Shown in pieces: positions 33,181-47,435 of a stretch of DNA of 58,302 bases (its first letter is position 1; the number at the start of each line of letters is the position of its first letter). The translations under genes and the position numbers were made by a program. Origin of the DNA: Pseudomonadota bacterium (lineage in GTDB: Bacteria > Pseudomonadota > Gammaproteobacteria > Burkholderiales > Burkholderiaceae); NCBI GenBank assembly GCA_963205525.1, contig CAUJJP010000106.1:1-58302 (forward strand), read 5' to 3'. A model generated the notes under the pieces. The model ran no database searches. It was not told the DNA's origin and worked only from the letters and a program-made list of their open reading frames with translations.

Positions 33181-33251
33181 AAACCCCCACGCTCACTGCG
33201 CTCGCTGCCCCCCGCGGGGGTGCTCAGTCCCTTCGAAGCGGCCGGGCGGGA
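33181..33251. repeat. Repeat element between carA and carB flanked by CTGAGATG
   Basis: A 71-bp element running from about CCCCCACGCTCACTGCG to GGCCGGGCGGGA fills the gap between the carA stop and carB. The octamer CTGAGATG occurs exactly on both sides (33173-33180, containing the carA stop, and 33252-33259, containing the carB ATG). The same element occurs three times between pstA and pstB. Inside it CAGTCCC and GGGACTG can pair. Confidence 0.88.
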
Positions 33252-33256
33252 CTGAG

Positions 33257-36511
<3,255 letters not shown>

Positions 36512-36602
36512 AATCACGCGCCATGCCGCCGCGGGGCGGGCTGGGCGAGACCATCGCCAGGCCGCACGCGGCGGCCTTGCTTTTGGCCATCCAGGATTCG
36601 CC

Positions 36603-37079
36603 ATGCCCACCATTCCCCTGACCACCCGCGGCGCCGAACAGCTGAAGGCGGAACTGCACCGGCTGAAGACGGTGGAGCGGCACGCCGTGATCCAGGCGAT
36701 CGCCGAGGCGCGCGCCCAGGGAGACCTGTCGGAGAACGCCGAGTACGACGCCGCCAAGGACAAGCAGGGCTTCATCGAGGGCCGGATCCAGGAACTGGAA
36801 GGCAAGCTCGCGGCGGCGCAGGTGATAGACCCGGCGGCGCTGGACGCCGGTGGCCGCGTCGTGTTCGGCGCCACCGTCGACCTGGAGGACGAGGACAGCG
36901 GGGTCAAGGCGACCTACCAGATCGTCGGCGACGACGAGGCCGACCTCAAGCTCGGCCTGATCTCCATCAGCAGCCCGATCGCGCGCGCGCTGATCGGCAA
37001 GGAGTCCGGCGACGTGGCCGAGGTGCAGGCCCCGGGCGGGCTCAAGCACTGGGAAATCGTCGGCGTGCGCTACGTCTGA
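36603..37079 (+). CDS. greA: Transcription elongation factor GreA
   Basis: A 158-residue protein. The N-terminal coiled coil ends with acidic residues at the tip ([20 protein letters not shown]), and a C-terminal FKBP-like domain follows ([38 protein letters not shown]). It rescues backtracked RNA polymerase by stimulating transcript cleavage. The length is the family standard. A TAAAAT hexamer at the carB stop (36509-36514) could be its own -10. carB-greA-DUF4149 is a common betaproteobacterial order. Confidence 0.97.
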   Translation: MPTIPLTTRGAEQLKAELHRLKTVERHAVIQAIAEARAQGDLSENAEYDAAKDKQGFIEGRIQELEGKLAAAQVIDPAALDAGGRVVFGATVDLEDEDSGVKATYQIVGDDEADLKLGLISISSPIARALIGKESGDVAEVQAPGGLKHWEIVGVRYV

Positions 37080-37093
37080 ACCGGTCGCGCGTG

Positions 37094-37540
37094 ATGGCCC
37101 AGGGCGCCCAGAGGCTGCGCCAACTGTTGCCCGGCCTGTGGGCCGGCGTGCTGCTGGGGGTGGCGGTGCTCGCCACGCCGGCACCGTTTGCCGTCCTCGA
37201 TCGTGGCCTCGCGGGCCAGGTGGCCACGCGCGTGCTGGCGCAGGAGGCCTACCTCAGCCTGGCCGTCGGCCTGCTGCTGCTGATGCTGGAACGGGTGGCG
37301 GCACGCGACGCCGCCGAGCGCGGCTCGGGCAGCCAGTTCAGCGCCGGCATGGCGCTCGCCATCGGCGCGCTGTTCTGCACCGTCGCGGGCTGGTTCGGCA
37401 TGCAGCCGATGATGGAGGCGGCGCGCGCCGGGCAGGGCGGACTCGGCTTCGGCCAGCTGCATGCGATCAGCGTCGCCTTCTTCGGCGTCAAGCTGGTCCT
37501 GGTGCTGGCGCTGGCCTGGCGTGCGGCGTCGCTGCGCTGA
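37094..37540 (+). CDS. DUF4149 membrane protein
   Basis: A protein of about 148 residues with four predicted membrane helices (LWAGVLLGVAVLATPAPFAV; AYLSLAVGLLLLMLERV; GMALAIGALFCTVAGWFGM; ISVAFFGVKLVLVLALAW). The pattern, with a short conserved FGQLHAIS before the last helix, fits DUF4149, for which no function is known. It starts 14 bases after greA; the tandem GTG-ATG at 37091-37096 allows either start. It is convergent with yhbY. Confidence 0.83.
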   Translation: MAQGAQRLRQLLPGLWAGVLLGVAVLATPAPFAVLDRGLAGQVATRVLAQEAYLSLAVGLLLLMLERVAARDAAERGSGSQFSAGMALAIGALFCTVAGWFGMQPMMEAARAGQGGLGFGQLHAISVAFFGVKLVLVLALAWRAASLR

Positions 37541-37556
37541 GCCAGGGCAGCCCGGT

Positions 37557-38033
37557 TCAGCCCGCTGCCTTCTTCTTGCCGCCGCTGGTTGCGCGCGGTT
37601 TGGCGCGCTTGATCAGGCCGCCGGCAGTGAGGCGCTCGTTGCCCAGCACCTTCACCTTCTTCACCGTGGCCCGGTGGTTTCCGCTCTTGGAGAACTTGAC
37701 GATCTTCACCACCCTGGGCGCCGCGCCGCGCGGCGCCGGCTCGGCCGCGGCCTTGGGCGGCAGCGGCCGCCACAGCACGAGCAGCTTGCCGATGTGCTGG
37801 ACCGGGGCGGCGTGCAGCCGCTCGGCCAGCGTCAGCAGCAGGGCCTCGCGTGCGGCGCGGTCGTCGCCGAAGACGCGCAGCTTGATCAGGCCGTGCGCCT
37901 TCAGGGCCAGGTCGGCCTCGCGCAGGACGGCGTCGGTGAGGCCATCGGCGCCGATCATCACGACCGGGTCGAGGTGGTGGGCGGCGGCGCGGTGTTCCTT
38001 GCGCTGCGCCGGGGTCAGGACGATCGCGGTCAT
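37557..38033 (-). CDS. yhbY: YhbY/CRM-domain ribosome-assembly RNA-binding protein
   Basis: A 158-residue protein whose first 100 residues form a CRM domain ([52 protein letters not shown]). YhbY binds pre-50S particles. The basic C-terminal extension ([20 protein letters not shown] and a Lys-rich end) is longer than in E. coli YhbY (97 residues) and should add RNA affinity. It is divergent from rlmE, with 35 bases between starts, an arrangement conserved in proteobacteria. Confidence 0.92.
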   Translation of the reverse strand: MTAIVLTPAQRKEHRAAAHHLDPVVMIGADGLTDAVLREADLALKAHGLIKLRVFGDDRAAREALLLTLAERLHAAPVQHIGKLLVLWRPLPPKAAAEPAPRGAAPRVVKIVKFSKSGNHRATVKKVKVLGNERLTAGGLIKRAKPRATSGGKKKAAG

Positions 38034-38068
38034 CTGCCTATTATCCCGGTGCCGAGGAAGGTGAAGCG

Positions 38069-38698
38069 ATGAAGTCGTCGAAGTCCAAGAAGGTCAACCG
38101 CGCCTGGCTGCACGATCACCTGAACGACCCCTACGTCAAGCGTGCGCAGAAGGACGGCTACCGGGCGCGCGCCGCCTACAAGCTGGCGGAGATCGACGAG
38201 ACCCTGAAGCTGGTCCGTCCGGGCCAGGTGGTGGTCGACCTCGGCGCCGCCCCCGGCGCCTGGAGCCAGTACCTGCGCCGCCAGCTCGGCGCCAGCGGCA
38301 CCATCATCGCGCTGGACATGCTGGACTTCGAGCCGGTGGACGGGGTGCGCTTCCTGCAGGGCGACTTCCGCGACGAGCAGGTGCTGGCGCAGCTGGAGGC
38401 CGAGCTCGGCGGGCGGGCCGTGGACCTGGTGGTCTCCGACATGGCGCCCAACCTCTCTGGCGTGGCGGTGTCGGATTCGGCGCGCATCTCGCACCTGGTG
38501 GAGCTGGCGCTGGAGTTCTCCGCCCGCCACCTGCGGCCGCAGGGGGCGCTGGTGTGCAAGGTCTTCCACGGCAGCGGCTACAGCCAGCTGGTGGAGCTCT
38601 TCAAGCAGCGGTTTCGCAGCGTCAAGCCGATCAAGCCCAAGGCCTCGCGCGACCGCTCGGCGGAAACCTTCCTCGTCGGCCTGGGTCTGAAGCCCTGA
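38069..38698 (+). CDS. rlmE: 23S rRNA 2'-O-methyltransferase RlmE (FtsJ)
   Basis: A 209-residue methyltransferase that modifies U2552 of 23S rRNA. The SAM motif [15 protein letters not shown] is intact, and the catalytic K-D-K-E tetrad is visible in [30 protein letters not shown] and SAETFLVG. It is followed by ftsH after 148 bases, as in the heat-inducible rlmE-ftsH operon of E. coli, but here ftsH seems to have its own promoter. Confidence 0.97.
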   Translation: MKSSKSKKVNRAWLHDHLNDPYVKRAQKDGYRARAAYKLAEIDETLKLVRPGQVVVDLGAAPGAWSQYLRRQLGASGTIIALDMLDFEPVDGVRFLQGDFRDEQVLAQLEAELGGRAVDLVVSDMAPNLSGVAVSDSARISHLVELALEFSARHLRPQGALVCKVFHGSGYSQLVELFKQRFRSVKPIKPKASRDRSAETFLVGLGLKP

Positions 38699-38759
38699 GC
38701 TGCGAATTAGCCCTGTGTTTGCCGATGTTTCCGGCGCTCCGGGCGAAGGCGTGCCAGGC

Positions 38760-38787
38760 CTTGCCTGAACTAGAATCGGCCCCATCT
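38760..38787 (+). promoter_or_regulatory. Candidate heat-shock (sigma-32-type) promoter for ftsH
   Basis: CTTGCC (38760-38765) and CCCCATCT (38780-38787), 14 bases apart, resemble the sigma-32 consensus CTTGAA and CCCCATNT. The -10 match is complete; the -35 differs at two positions. A sigma-70-like TAGAAT lies between them at 38771. The ftsH start is 59 bases downstream. Confidence 0.6.
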
Positions 38788-38846
38788 GCCGGACGTGCAA
38801 GACCCCGTGCCCCTGCACGGGTCGCCACCGTCGTCAAGGAGTCCCG

Positions 38847-40751
38847 GTGAACAATCAATGGTTTTCGAAGGTCGCTGTCTGGCTGGTGATCGCACTCGTG
38901 CTGTTCACCGTGTTCAAGCAGTTCGACCGCACGACGACCGCCGGCAACCAGATCGCCTATTCCGACTTCCTCGATGAAGTGCGGGCCGGGCGCATCAAGT
39001 CGGTGACCCTGCAAGAAGGCAATGGCGGCACCGAGATCCTGGCCCTGACCAGCGACGACCGCCGGCTGCGCAGCACCGCCACCTATCTCGATCGCGGCCT
39101 GATCGGCGACCTCATCAACAGCGGCGTCAAGTTCGACGTGCGTCCGCGCGAGGAGCCCTCGCTGCTCATGAGCATCCTCGTCAGCTGGGGGCCCATGCTG
39201 CTGCTGATCGGGGTCTGGATCTACTTCATGCGCCAGATGCAGGGCGGCGGCAAGGGCGGCGCCTTCAGCTTCGGCAAGAGCAAGGCGCGCATGCTCGACG
39301 AGAACAACAACTCCACCACCTTTGCCGACGTCGCCGGCTGCGACGAGGCCAAGGAAGAGGTCAAGGAACTGGTCGACTTCCTGAAGGACCCGCAGAAGTT
39401 CCAGAAGCTCGGCGGCCGCATTCCGCGCGGCGTGCTGCTCGTGGGCCCGCCGGGCACCGGCAAGACCCTGCTCGCCAAGGCCATCGCGGGCGAGGCCAAG
39501 GTGCCGTTCTTCAGCATCAGCGGCTCCGATTTCGTCGAGATGTTCGTCGGCGTCGGCGCGGCGCGCGTGCGCGACATGTTCGAGCAGGCCAAGAAGAGCG
39601 CGCCCTGCATCATCTTCGTCGACGAGATCGACGCCGTCGGTCGCCACCGCGGCGCCGGCCTGGGCGGCGGCAACGACGAGCGCGAACAGACGCTCAACCA
39701 GATGCTGGTCGAGATGGACGGCTTCGAGACCAACCTGGGCGTGATCGTGATGGCGGCGACCAACCGGCCCGACATCCTCGCTCCGGCGCTGCTGCGGCCG
39801 GGGCGCTTCGACCGCCAGGTCTACGTCACCCTGCCCGACGTGCGCGGGCGCGAGCAGATCCTGGGCGTGCACATGCGCAAGGTGCCGGTCGGGGCCGACA
39901 TCCGGGCCGACATCCTGGCCCGCGGCACGCCCGGCTTCAGCGGTGCCGACCTCGCCAACCTGGTCAACGAGGCGGCGCTGTTCGCGGCCCGGCGCAACGG
40001 GCGGGTGGTCGAGATGGTCGACTTCGAGCGCGCCAAGGACAAGATCATGATGGGCCCCGAGCGCAAGTCCATGGTCATGCCCGAGGAGGAGCGCCGCAAC
40101 ACCGCCTACCACGAGGCCGGCCACGCGCTGGTGGCGCGGCTGATGCCCAAGACCGACCCCGTGCACAAGGTCACCGTGATCCCGCGCGGGCGTGCCCTCG
40201 GGGTGACGATGCAGCTGCCCGAGACCGACCGCTACAGCATGGATAAGGAGCGCATGCTGTCCACCATCAGCGTGCTGTTCGGCGGCCGGATCGCGGAAGA
40301 GGTGTTCATGCACCAGATGACCACCGGCGCGTCCAACGACTTCGAGCGCGCGACCCAGATCGCGCGCGACATGGTGATGCGCTACGGCATGACCGACGAG
40401 CTCGGCCCCATGGTCTACGCCGAGAACGAGGGCGAGGTCTTCCTCGGCCGCAGCGTCACCAAGACGACCAACATGTCCGAGGCGACGATGCAGAAGGTCG
40501 ACCGCGAGGTGCGCCGCATCATCGACGAGCAGTACGCCACCGCGCGCGCGCTGATCGAGGGCAACCAGGACCGCATGCACGCGATGGCGCAGGCCCTGCT
40601 CGAGTGGGAAACCATAGACGCCGAGCAGATCGACGACATCATGGCCGGCAAGCCGCCGCGCCCGCCCAAGGACTGGGTGCCGCCGACGTCCAAGCCGGGC
40701 GGCGACGCCAGCCCGCCGGTGAAGCCCGACGGCGCACCCGCCACCGCCTGA
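38847..40751 (+). CDS. ftsH: ATP-dependent zinc metalloprotease FtsH
   Basis: A 634-residue inner-membrane protease. Two membrane helices (about 8-25 and 105-122) flank a periplasmic domain. The AAA domain has Walker [15 protein letters not shown], Walker B IIFVDEID and the second region of homology [20 protein letters not shown]. The protease domain has the zinc motif HEAGH. It degrades membrane and regulatory proteins. The start is a GTG with AAGGAG five bases upstream. The Pro-rich C-terminal tail ([17 protein letters not shown]) is typical of betaproteobacterial FtsH. Confidence 0.97.
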   Translation: MNNQWFSKVAVWLVIALVLFTVFKQFDRTTTAGNQIAYSDFLDEVRAGRIKSVTLQEGNGGTEILALTSDDRRLRSTATYLDRGLIGDLINSGVKFDVRPREEPSLLMSILVSWGPMLLLIGVWIYFMRQMQGGGKGGAFSFGKSKARMLDENNNSTTFADVAGCDEAKEEVKELVDFLKDPQKFQKLGGRIPRGVLLVGPPGTGKTLLAKAIAGEAKVPFFSISGSDFVEMFVGVGAARVRDMFEQAKKSAPCIIFVDEIDAVGRHRGAGLGGGNDEREQTLNQMLVEMDGFETNLGVIVMAATNRPDILAPALLRPGRFDRQVYVTLPDVRGREQILGVHMRKVPVGADIRADILARGTPGFSGADLANLVNEAALFAARRNGRVVEMVDFERAKDKIMMGPERKSMVMPEEERRNTAYHEAGHALVARLMPKTDPVHKVTVIPRGRALGVTMQLPETDRYSMDKERMLSTISVLFGGRIAEEVFMHQMTTGASNDFERATQIARDMVMRYGMTDELGPMVYAENEGEVFLGRSVTKTTNMSEATMQKVDREVRRIIDEQYATARALIEGNQDRMHAMAQALLEWETIDAEQIDDIMAGKPPRPPKDWVPPTSKPGGDASPPVKPDGAPATA

Positions 40752-40822
40752 CTCTGCGAACCGGGGCCGTCCTGGCCCCGTTCGCCGTCCCTGCGGCCCC
40801 TGGCCATCCATTGCCGCCCCTC

Positions 40823-41704
40823 GTGTACTGGCAAACCGCCCGCCACCGCATCGACCTCGCGCGCCCGCGCGTGATGGGCATCGTCAACGTCACGCCCGAC
40901 TCCTTCTCCGACGGCGGGCAGTTCCTGGCCCCGCGGGCCGCGATCGCGCACGCCGAGCTGCTCGTCAGCCGGGGGGCCGACATCCTGGACCTCGGTGCCG
41001 AATCCACCCGCCCGGGGGCGGCGAGCGCCGACGCCGACGAACAGCTCGCGCGCCTGCGGCCGGTGCTGCGCGAGGCGCTGTCGCTCGGGGTTCCGGTGTC
41101 GGTCGACACCAGCGAGGCCGAGGTCATGCGCGCGGTGCTCGACCTCGGTGCCGACATCATCAACGACGTGCGCGCGCTGACCCGGCCGGCAGCGCTGGCC
41201 GCACTGGCCGCGCACCCGCAGGCGGGGCTGTGCCTGATGCACATGCAGGGCGAGCCGGCGACCATGCAGCAGCAGGTGCCGGCCTATGCCGACGTGCTGG
41301 CCGAGGTGGGCGAGTTCCTGCGCGCGCGCATGTCGGCGGCAGCGGCGGCGGGCATCGCCGAGTCGCGCATCGTGCTCGACCCCGGCATCGGCTTCGGCAA
41401 GACGCCGGCGCACAATCTGGCGCTGCTGCGCCGCCAGCGCGAGCTGCTGGTGCTGGGCCGGCCGCTGCTGGCGGGATGGTCGCGCAAGTCCACCCTCGGC
41501 CTGCTCACCGGCCGCGAGCCCGCGCAGCGCCAGGCGGCCAGCGTGGCGGCGGCGCTGCTGGCGGTGCACGAGGGGGCACGCATCGTGCGCGTGCACGACG
41601 TGGCCGAGACGGTGGACGCGCTCAAGCTCTGGCAGGCCGTCTACCAGGCCCAGGATGGCAGCGGACAGCGACAAGCAGCGACGAACAGCGACGACCAGCG
41701 ATGA
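40823..41704 (+). CDS. folP: Dihydropteroate synthase
   Basis: A TIM-barrel enzyme of 293 residues joining 4-aminobenzoate to hydroxymethyl-dihydropterin pyrophosphate in folate synthesis. Family motifs are [39 protein letters not shown] and GWSRKSTLG. No ATG is available; GTG 40823 begins at [12 protein letters not shown], and TTG 40811 is an alternative. The last codons ([12 protein letters not shown]) are encoded by a 10-bp tandem repeat that runs across the stop into the glmM leader. Order ftsH-folP-glmM is conserved. Confidence 0.94.
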   Translation: MYWQTARHRIDLARPRVMGIVNVTPDSFSDGGQFLAPRAAIAHAELLVSRGADILDLGAESTRPGAASADADEQLARLRPVLREALSLGVPVSVDTSEAEVMRAVLDLGADIINDVRALTRPAALAALAAHPQAGLCLMHMQGEPATMQQQVPAYADVLAEVGEFLRARMSAAAAAGIAESRIVLDPGIGFGKTPAHNLALLRRQRELLVLGRPLLAGWSRKSTLGLLTGREPAQRQAASVAAALLAVHEGARIVRVHDVAETVDALKLWQAVYQAQDGSGQRQAATNSDDQR

Positions 41705-41715
41705 GCAGGGACGAG
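41666..41715. repeat. Five tandem 10-bp repeats across the folP stop and glmM leader
   Basis: Units of the form CAGCGACRAN (CAGCGACAAG, CAGCGACGAA, CAGCGACGAC, CAGCGATGAG, CAGGGACGAG) run without a break. The folP stop (TGA 41702-41704) lies inside the fourth unit, and the last unit supplies the GACGAG next to the glmM ribosome site. Because 10 is not a multiple of 3, any change in copy number changes the FolP C-terminus. Confidence 0.92.
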
Positions 41716-41723
41716 GAACCTCG

Positions 41724-43058
<1,335 letters not shown>

Positions 43059-43124
43059 AGTTCCCGGCCAGACCCGGTGTCCGCTGCGCAGGGCGCCCGC
43101 GGCACGGTCGTTCACGGATGACGG

Positions 43125-43158
43125 CTGTCATATGACGGTCACAGTGGCTGCCTAGCAT
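43125..43158 (+). promoter_or_regulatory. Pho box and -10 of the pst-pho operon
   Basis: CTGTCAT (43125-43131), four bases, then CGGTCAC (43136-43142) match the PhoB-binding consensus of two 7-bp direct repeats with a 4-bp spacer. TAGCAT (43153-43158) lies 10 bases downstream, the distance expected when a Pho box replaces the -35. The pstS ATG is 41 bases further on. Confidence 0.9.
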
Positions 43159-43198
43159 GCGCGGCAGTTCCACAGGTGAATGACTGAAAGGGTCTCAG

Positions 43199-44245
43199 AT
43201 GACACAGAAACTGCTGCGTGCCGCGCTCTGCGGCGCCTTCGCCGCGGGTGTGCTGGCCGCCGCGCCGCTGCGTGCGCAGGTCGTCACGGGTGCGGGCGCC
43301 TCGTTTCCGGCACCCATCTACGCCAAGTGGGCCGACAGCTACCACAAGGCCACCGGCGCGCGCATCAACTACCAGTCGGTCGGATCGGGCGCCGGCATCC
43401 GCCAGATCAAGGCAGGCACAGTGGCCTTCGGCGCCACCGATGCACCGCTCACCGACGCCGAGCTGAGCGAGGCGGGCCTGATCCAGTTCCCGACCGTGAT
43501 CGGCGGCGTGGTGCCGGTGGTCAACGTCCAGGGGGTGGCGCCTGGGCAGATGAAACTCAGCGGCAAGCTGCTGGGTGACATCTACCTCGGCAAGATCACG
43601 CGCTGGAACGACGCCGCCATCGCCGCCTTGAACCCGGGCCTGAAGTTGCCCGACGCCGCCATCGCGCCGGTGCGGCGCGCCGACGGCTCCGGCACCAGTT
43701 TCATCTTCACCCACTACCTCTCGAAGGTGAACGCCGAGTGGAAGGCGCAGGTCGGCGAGGGCACGGCGGTCAAGTGGCCGGTGGGTGCCGGCGGCAAGGG
43801 CAACGAAGGCGTCTCCACCTTTGTCCAGCGTCTGCCGGGGGCGATCGGCTACGTCGAGTACGCCTACGCCAAGCAAAACAAGATGGCCCATGTGCTGCTG
43901 CAGAACCGGGAAGGCCAGTTCGTCGCCCCCGACGAGGACAGCTTCAAGGCCGCCGCTGCCGGCGCCGACTGGGCGCGCAGCTTCTACCAGGTCCTGACCG
44001 ACCAGCCGGGCAAGCAGAGCTGGCCCATCACCGGCGCCACCTTCATCCTGATGCACAAGGCGCAGCAGGAGCCGGCGCCGGCGGTCGCTTCGCTCAAGTT
44101 CTTCCAGTGGGCCTACGTCAACGGCGACGCCACCGCCGCCGAGCTGGACTACGTGGCGCTGCCGGAGTCGGTGAAGGCGCTCGCCCGCAGGCAGTGGACC
44201 GAAGTACTGAAGGACGCCGCCGGCAAGGCGATCGCCTGGCAATGA
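43199..44245 (+). CDS. pstS: Periplasmic phosphate-binding protein PstS
   Basis: A 348-residue solute-binding protein with a signal peptide ([20 protein letters not shown], cleavage before QVVTGAG). Phosphate-site segments are [27 protein letters not shown] and [13 protein letters not shown]. It delivers phosphate to the PstCAB transporter. A Pho box directly upstream shows PhoB control. A 181-bp gap with a 12-bp tandem repeat follows before pstC. Confidence 0.97.
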   Translation: MTQKLLRAALCGAFAAGVLAAAPLRAQVVTGAGASFPAPIYAKWADSYHKATGARINYQSVGSGAGIRQIKAGTVAFGATDAPLTDAELSEAGLIQFPTVIGGVVPVVNVQGVAPGQMKLSGKLLGDIYLGKITRWNDAAIAALNPGLKLPDAAIAPVRRADGSGTSFIFTHYLSKVNAEWKAQVGEGTAVKWPVGAGGKGNEGVSTFVQRLPGAIGYVEYAYAKQNKMAHVLLQNREGQFVAPDEDSFKAAAAGADWARSFYQVLTDQPGKQSWPITGATFILMHKAQQEPAPAVASLKFFQWAYVNGDATAAELDYVALPESVKALARRQWTEVLKDAAGKAIAWQ

Positions 44246-44339
44246 CAAGCCCGCCGTCCGCGCCGGCGCTGCGGCGCTCGGCAGCGGCCGGCGGTTCTGC
44301 CGCGCGGGCCGCGATCAGGGTCGCGATCCGGGCTGCCCG

Positions 44340-44387
44340 ACCCGTGAACCAACCCGTGATCCATCCCGTGATCAGACCTGCGATGCA
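44340..44387. repeat. Four degenerate 12-bp repeats between pstS and pstC
   Basis: ACCCGTGAACCA, ACCCGTGATCCA, TCCCGTGATCAG and ACCTGCGATGCA follow each other without gaps. The last copy is the most divergent. No terminator hairpin with a T-run was seen in the 181-bp gap. Confidence 0.7.
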
Positions 44388-44426
44388 AGCCACCACCCGG
44401 CCCGGCTGCCCCTGAGAATTCCGACC

Positions 44427-45452
44427 ATGGCTGCCAACGCCCCCCTGCGAACCCGGATCCCGCGCGCCGGGGTTCGCGATCCGGCGCCCGACGCCGCAGC
44501 GTCTTCGGCGCGCCGCGTGCGTGCGCCCTGGGCAGACACCGTGTTTGCCGTCCTTGCGCACGCTGCGGCCTGGCTCACGCTGGCGCTGCTGGCCGGCATC
44601 ATCGTCTCGCTGCTGATCGGCGCCTGGCCGGCGATCCGCGAGTTCGGCCTCGCCTTCCTGTGGACGGCGCAGTGGGATCCGGTGCAGGAGCGCTTCGGCG
44701 GCCTGGCGATGATCTACGGCACGCTGGCGACCTCGTTCATCGCCCTGGCGATCGCGGTGCCGGTGAGCTTCGGCATCGCGCTGTTCCTGACCGAGCTGTC
44801 GCCGAACTGGCTCAAGCGCCCGCTGGGGATCGCGGTCGAGCTGCTGGCGGCGGTGCCGTCCATCGTCTACGGCATGTGGGGCCTGCTCGTCTTCGGCCCC
44901 GTGCTGGCGCGCTGGGTGCAGCAGCCGCTGCAATTGGCCTTCGTCGACGTGCCGCTGCTCGCCAGCCTGGTGTCGGGTCCGCCGGTGGGCATAGGCATCC
45001 TGTCGGCCGGGATCATCCTCGCCATCATGGTCATCCCCTTCATCGCCTCCGTCATGCGCGACGTGTTCCAGGTCACGCCGGTGATGCTCAAGGAATCGGC
45101 CTACGGCCTGGGGGCGACGACCTGGGAGGTGGTGTTCACGGTCGTGCTGCCCTACACCCGCAGCGGTGTCATCGGCGGCATCATGCTTGGCCTCGGGCGC
45201 GCGCTCGGCGAGACGATGGCGGTGACCTTCGTGATCGGCAACTTCAACCAGCTCGAATCGCTGTCGCTGTTCGAAGCGGCGAACAGCATCACCTCGGCGC
45301 TTGCCAACGAATTTGCCGAGGCCAGCGCCGGCCTGCACCAGGCCTCGCTGATCTACCTCGGGCTGGTGCTGTTCTTCATCACCTTCGTCGTGCTCGCGCT
45401 GTCCAAGCTGCTGCTGGCGCAGCTGCAAAAGCGTGAAGGCAGCCGCGCATGA
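44427..45452 (+). CDS. pstC: Phosphate ABC transporter permease PstC
   Basis: A 341-residue inner-membrane permease with six main membrane helices after a basic N-terminal tail of about 35 residues. The EAA-type loop [20 protein letters not shown] contacts Pst[16 protein letters not shown] is the conserved family motif near helix 5. It pairs with PstA to form the phosphate channel. Its stop overlaps the pstA start (ATGA). Confidence 0.96.
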   Translation: MAANAPLRTRIPRAGVRDPAPDAAASSARRVRAPWADTVFAVLAHAAAWLTLALLAGIIVSLLIGAWPAIREFGLAFLWTAQWDPVQERFGGLAMIYGTLATSFIALAIAVPVSFGIALFLTELSPNWLKRPLGIAVELLAAVPSIVYGMWGLLVFGPVLARWVQQPLQLAFVDVPLLASLVSGPPVGIGILSAGIILAIMVIPFIASVMRDVFQVTPVMLKESAYGLGATTWEVVFTVVLPYTRSGVIGGIMLGLGRALGETMAVTFVIGNFNQLESLSLFEAANSITSALANEFAEASAGLHQASLIYLGLVLFFITFVVLALSKLLLAQLQKREGSRA

Positions 45453-46378
45453 GCTCCCGTCACGAGTCTTCAGGCCCCGGCGCGCAGTCGGCCGCGGCGG
45501 CGACCCACGCGCTGGCGCGCAACGGGCTGGACGCCGCGCGTCTGGCGATGCACCGCAGGCGCAGGCGCGTGAACGCGCTCGCGCTCGCGCTGTCGCTGGC
45601 GGCGATGGGCTTCGGCGTGTTCTGGCTGATCTGGATCCTGGTGGAGACGGCGCGCCTGGGCCTGGGCGGGCTTGCGCTGACGGTCTTCACCGAGATGACG
45701 CCGCCGCCGCAGGCCGAGGCCGGCGGGCTCGCGAACGCGATCTTCGGCTCCCTGCTGATGGTGACGCTGGCCACCCTGATCGGCACCCCGGTGGGCGTGC
45801 TGGCCGGCATCTACCTGGCCGAGTACGGCCGCCGTGGTCCGCTGGCGGCGAGCACGCGTTTCATCAACGACATCCTGCTGTCGGCGCCGTCCATCGTCAT
45901 CGGCCTGTTCATCTACGCCGTCGTCGTCGTGCCCATGCACGGCTTCTCGGCCTGGGCCGGAGTGCTGGCGCTGGCGCTGATCGTGATCCCGGTCGTCATC
46001 CGCACCACCGAGAACATGCTCGCCCTGATCCCGAATGCGCTGCGCGAGGCGGCCTATGCGCTCGGCGCGCCGAAGTGGAAGGTGATCCTCTCGGTGACGC
46101 TGAAGGCGGCGCGCGCCGGTGTCGTCACCGGGGTCCTGCTGGCGGTGGCGCGCATCGCGGGCGAGACCGCGCCGCTGCTGTTCACTGCCTTGTCCAACCA
46201 GTTCTGGAGCAGCGAGCTCGGCGAGCCCATGGCCAGCCTGCCGGTGACGATCTTCAAGTTCGCGCTCAGCCCCTACGAGAACTGGCAGAAGCTGGCCTGG
46301 GCCGGCGTCTTCCTGATCACCCTGGGCGTGCTGCTGCTCAACATCCTGGCGCGCGTCCTGTTCAAGAACAAGCACTGA
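45449..46378 (+). CDS. pstA: Phosphate ABC transporter permease PstA
   Basis: A 309-residue permease with about six membrane helices. The EAA loop is [20 protein letters not shown], and the conserved [15 protein letters not shown] follows. [16 protein letters not shown] in the first half is also typical. The start overlaps pstC by four bases, so the two are coupled. Three tandem repeat elements separate its stop from pstB. Confidence 0.96.
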   Translation: MSSRHESSGPGAQSAAAATHALARNGLDAARLAMHRRRRRVNALALALSLAAMGFGVFWLIWILVETARLGLGGLALTVFTEMTPPPQAEAGGLANAIFGSLLMVTLATLIGTPVGVLAGIYLAEYGRRGPLAASTRFINDILLSAPSIVIGLFIYAVVVVPMHGFSAWAGVLALALIVIPVVIRTTENMLALIPNALREAAYALGAPKWKVILSVTLKAARAGVVTGVLLAVARIAGETAPLLFTALSNQFWSSELGEPMASLPVTIFKFALSPYENWQKLAWAGVFLITLGVLLLNILARVLFKNKH

Positions 46379-46382
46379 AATG

Positions 46383-46627
46383 ACACCCTCACGCTCACTT
46401 CGCCGGCTGCCCCATAGATCATGCGAAGGGGCGATCAGTCCCTTCGGAACGGCCGGGCGGGACTGGATGGTGCCCCCACGCTCACTGCGTTCGCTGCCCC
46501 ATAGATCATGCAAAGGGACGGTCAGTCCCTTCGGCACGGCCGGGCGGGACTGGATGGTGCCCCCACGCTCACTGCGTTCGCTGCCCCCCAAGGGGACGGT
46601 CAGTCCCTTCGGAACGGCCGGGCGGGA
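46383..46627. repeat. Three tandem 87-bp repeats between pstA and pstB
   Basis: The motif CACGCTCACT recurs at 46390, 46477 and 46564, exactly 87 bases apart. Each unit ends in CGGCCGGGCGGGACTG. Units 1 and 2 contain CATAGATCATG, which unit 3 and the carA-carB copy lack, so unit 3 is closest to the carA-carB element. CTGAAATG (46375-46382) and CTGACATG (46628-46635, holding the pstB ATG) flank the array. Confidence 0.92.
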
Positions 46628-46632
46628 CTGAC

Positions 46633-47418
46633 ATGCAAGCCCTGCAGACCCTGGCCGAAGGCGAGACCGCGAAGATCGCGGTGCGTGGGCTGAACTTCCA
46701 TTACGGGAGCTTCCACGCCCTCAAGCAGATCGAGCTGGACATCCCGGACCGCAAGGTGACCGCCTTCATCGGCCCGTCGGGCTGCGGCAAGTCGACCCTG
46801 CTGCGCACCTTCAACCGCATGTACGAGCTCTACCCGGAGCAGCGCGCCAGCGGCCGCATCCTGGTCGATGGCCAGGACATCCTGGACAAGGGCCAGGACG
46901 TGGCGCTGCTGCGCGCGCGCATCGGCATGGTGTTCCAGAAGCCGACCCCGTTCCCGATGTCGATCTACGACAACATCGCCTTCGGCGTGCGCCTGTTCGA
47001 GCGCCTGCCGCGGGTCGAGATGGACGAGCGCGTCGAATGGGCGCTGCGCCAGGCGGCGCTGTGGAACGAGGTGAAGGACAAGCTCGGCCAGAGCGGCGCC
47101 GGCCTCTCGGGCGGCCAGCAGCAGCGGCTGTGCATCGCGCGCGGCATCGCCATCAAGCCCGAGGTGCTGCTGCTGGACGAGCCCTGCTCGGCGCTGGACC
47201 CGATCTCCACCGGGAAGATCGAGGAGTTGATCAGCGAGCTGAAGAACGACTACACGGTGCTCATCGTCACCCACAACATGCAGCAGGCGGCGCGCTGCTC
47301 GGACTACACGGCCTACATGTACCTGGGCGAGCTGGTCGAGTTCGGTGCCACCAGCGAGTTGTTCATGAAGCCGGCCAGGCGCGAGACCGAGGACTACATC
47401 ACCGGCCGCTTCGGCTGA
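46633..47418 (+). CDS. pstB: Phosphate ABC transporter ATP-binding protein PstB
   Basis: A 261-residue ATPase. It has Walker [19 protein letters not shown], the Q-loop in [21 protein letters not shown], signature [13 protein letters not shown], Walker [17 protein letters not shown] and switch His in [10 protein letters not shown]. It powers PstCA. The ATG comes straight after the last repeat unit, with only GGGA as a possible ribosome site. phoU follows at 17 bases. Confidence 0.97.
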   Translation: MQALQTLAEGETAKIAVRGLNFHYGSFHALKQIELDIPDRKVTAFIGPSGCGKSTLLRTFNRMYELYPEQRASGRILVDGQDILDKGQDVALLRARIGMVFQKPTPFPMSIYDNIAFGVRLFERLPRVEMDERVEWALRQAALWNEVKDKLGQSGAGLSGGQQQRLCIARGIAIKPEVLLLDEPCSALDPISTGKIEELISELKNDYTVLIVTHNMQQAARCSDYTAYMYLGELVEFGATSELFMKPARRETEDYITGRFG

Positions 47419-47435
47419 AGCGAAGGAGACCCAGG

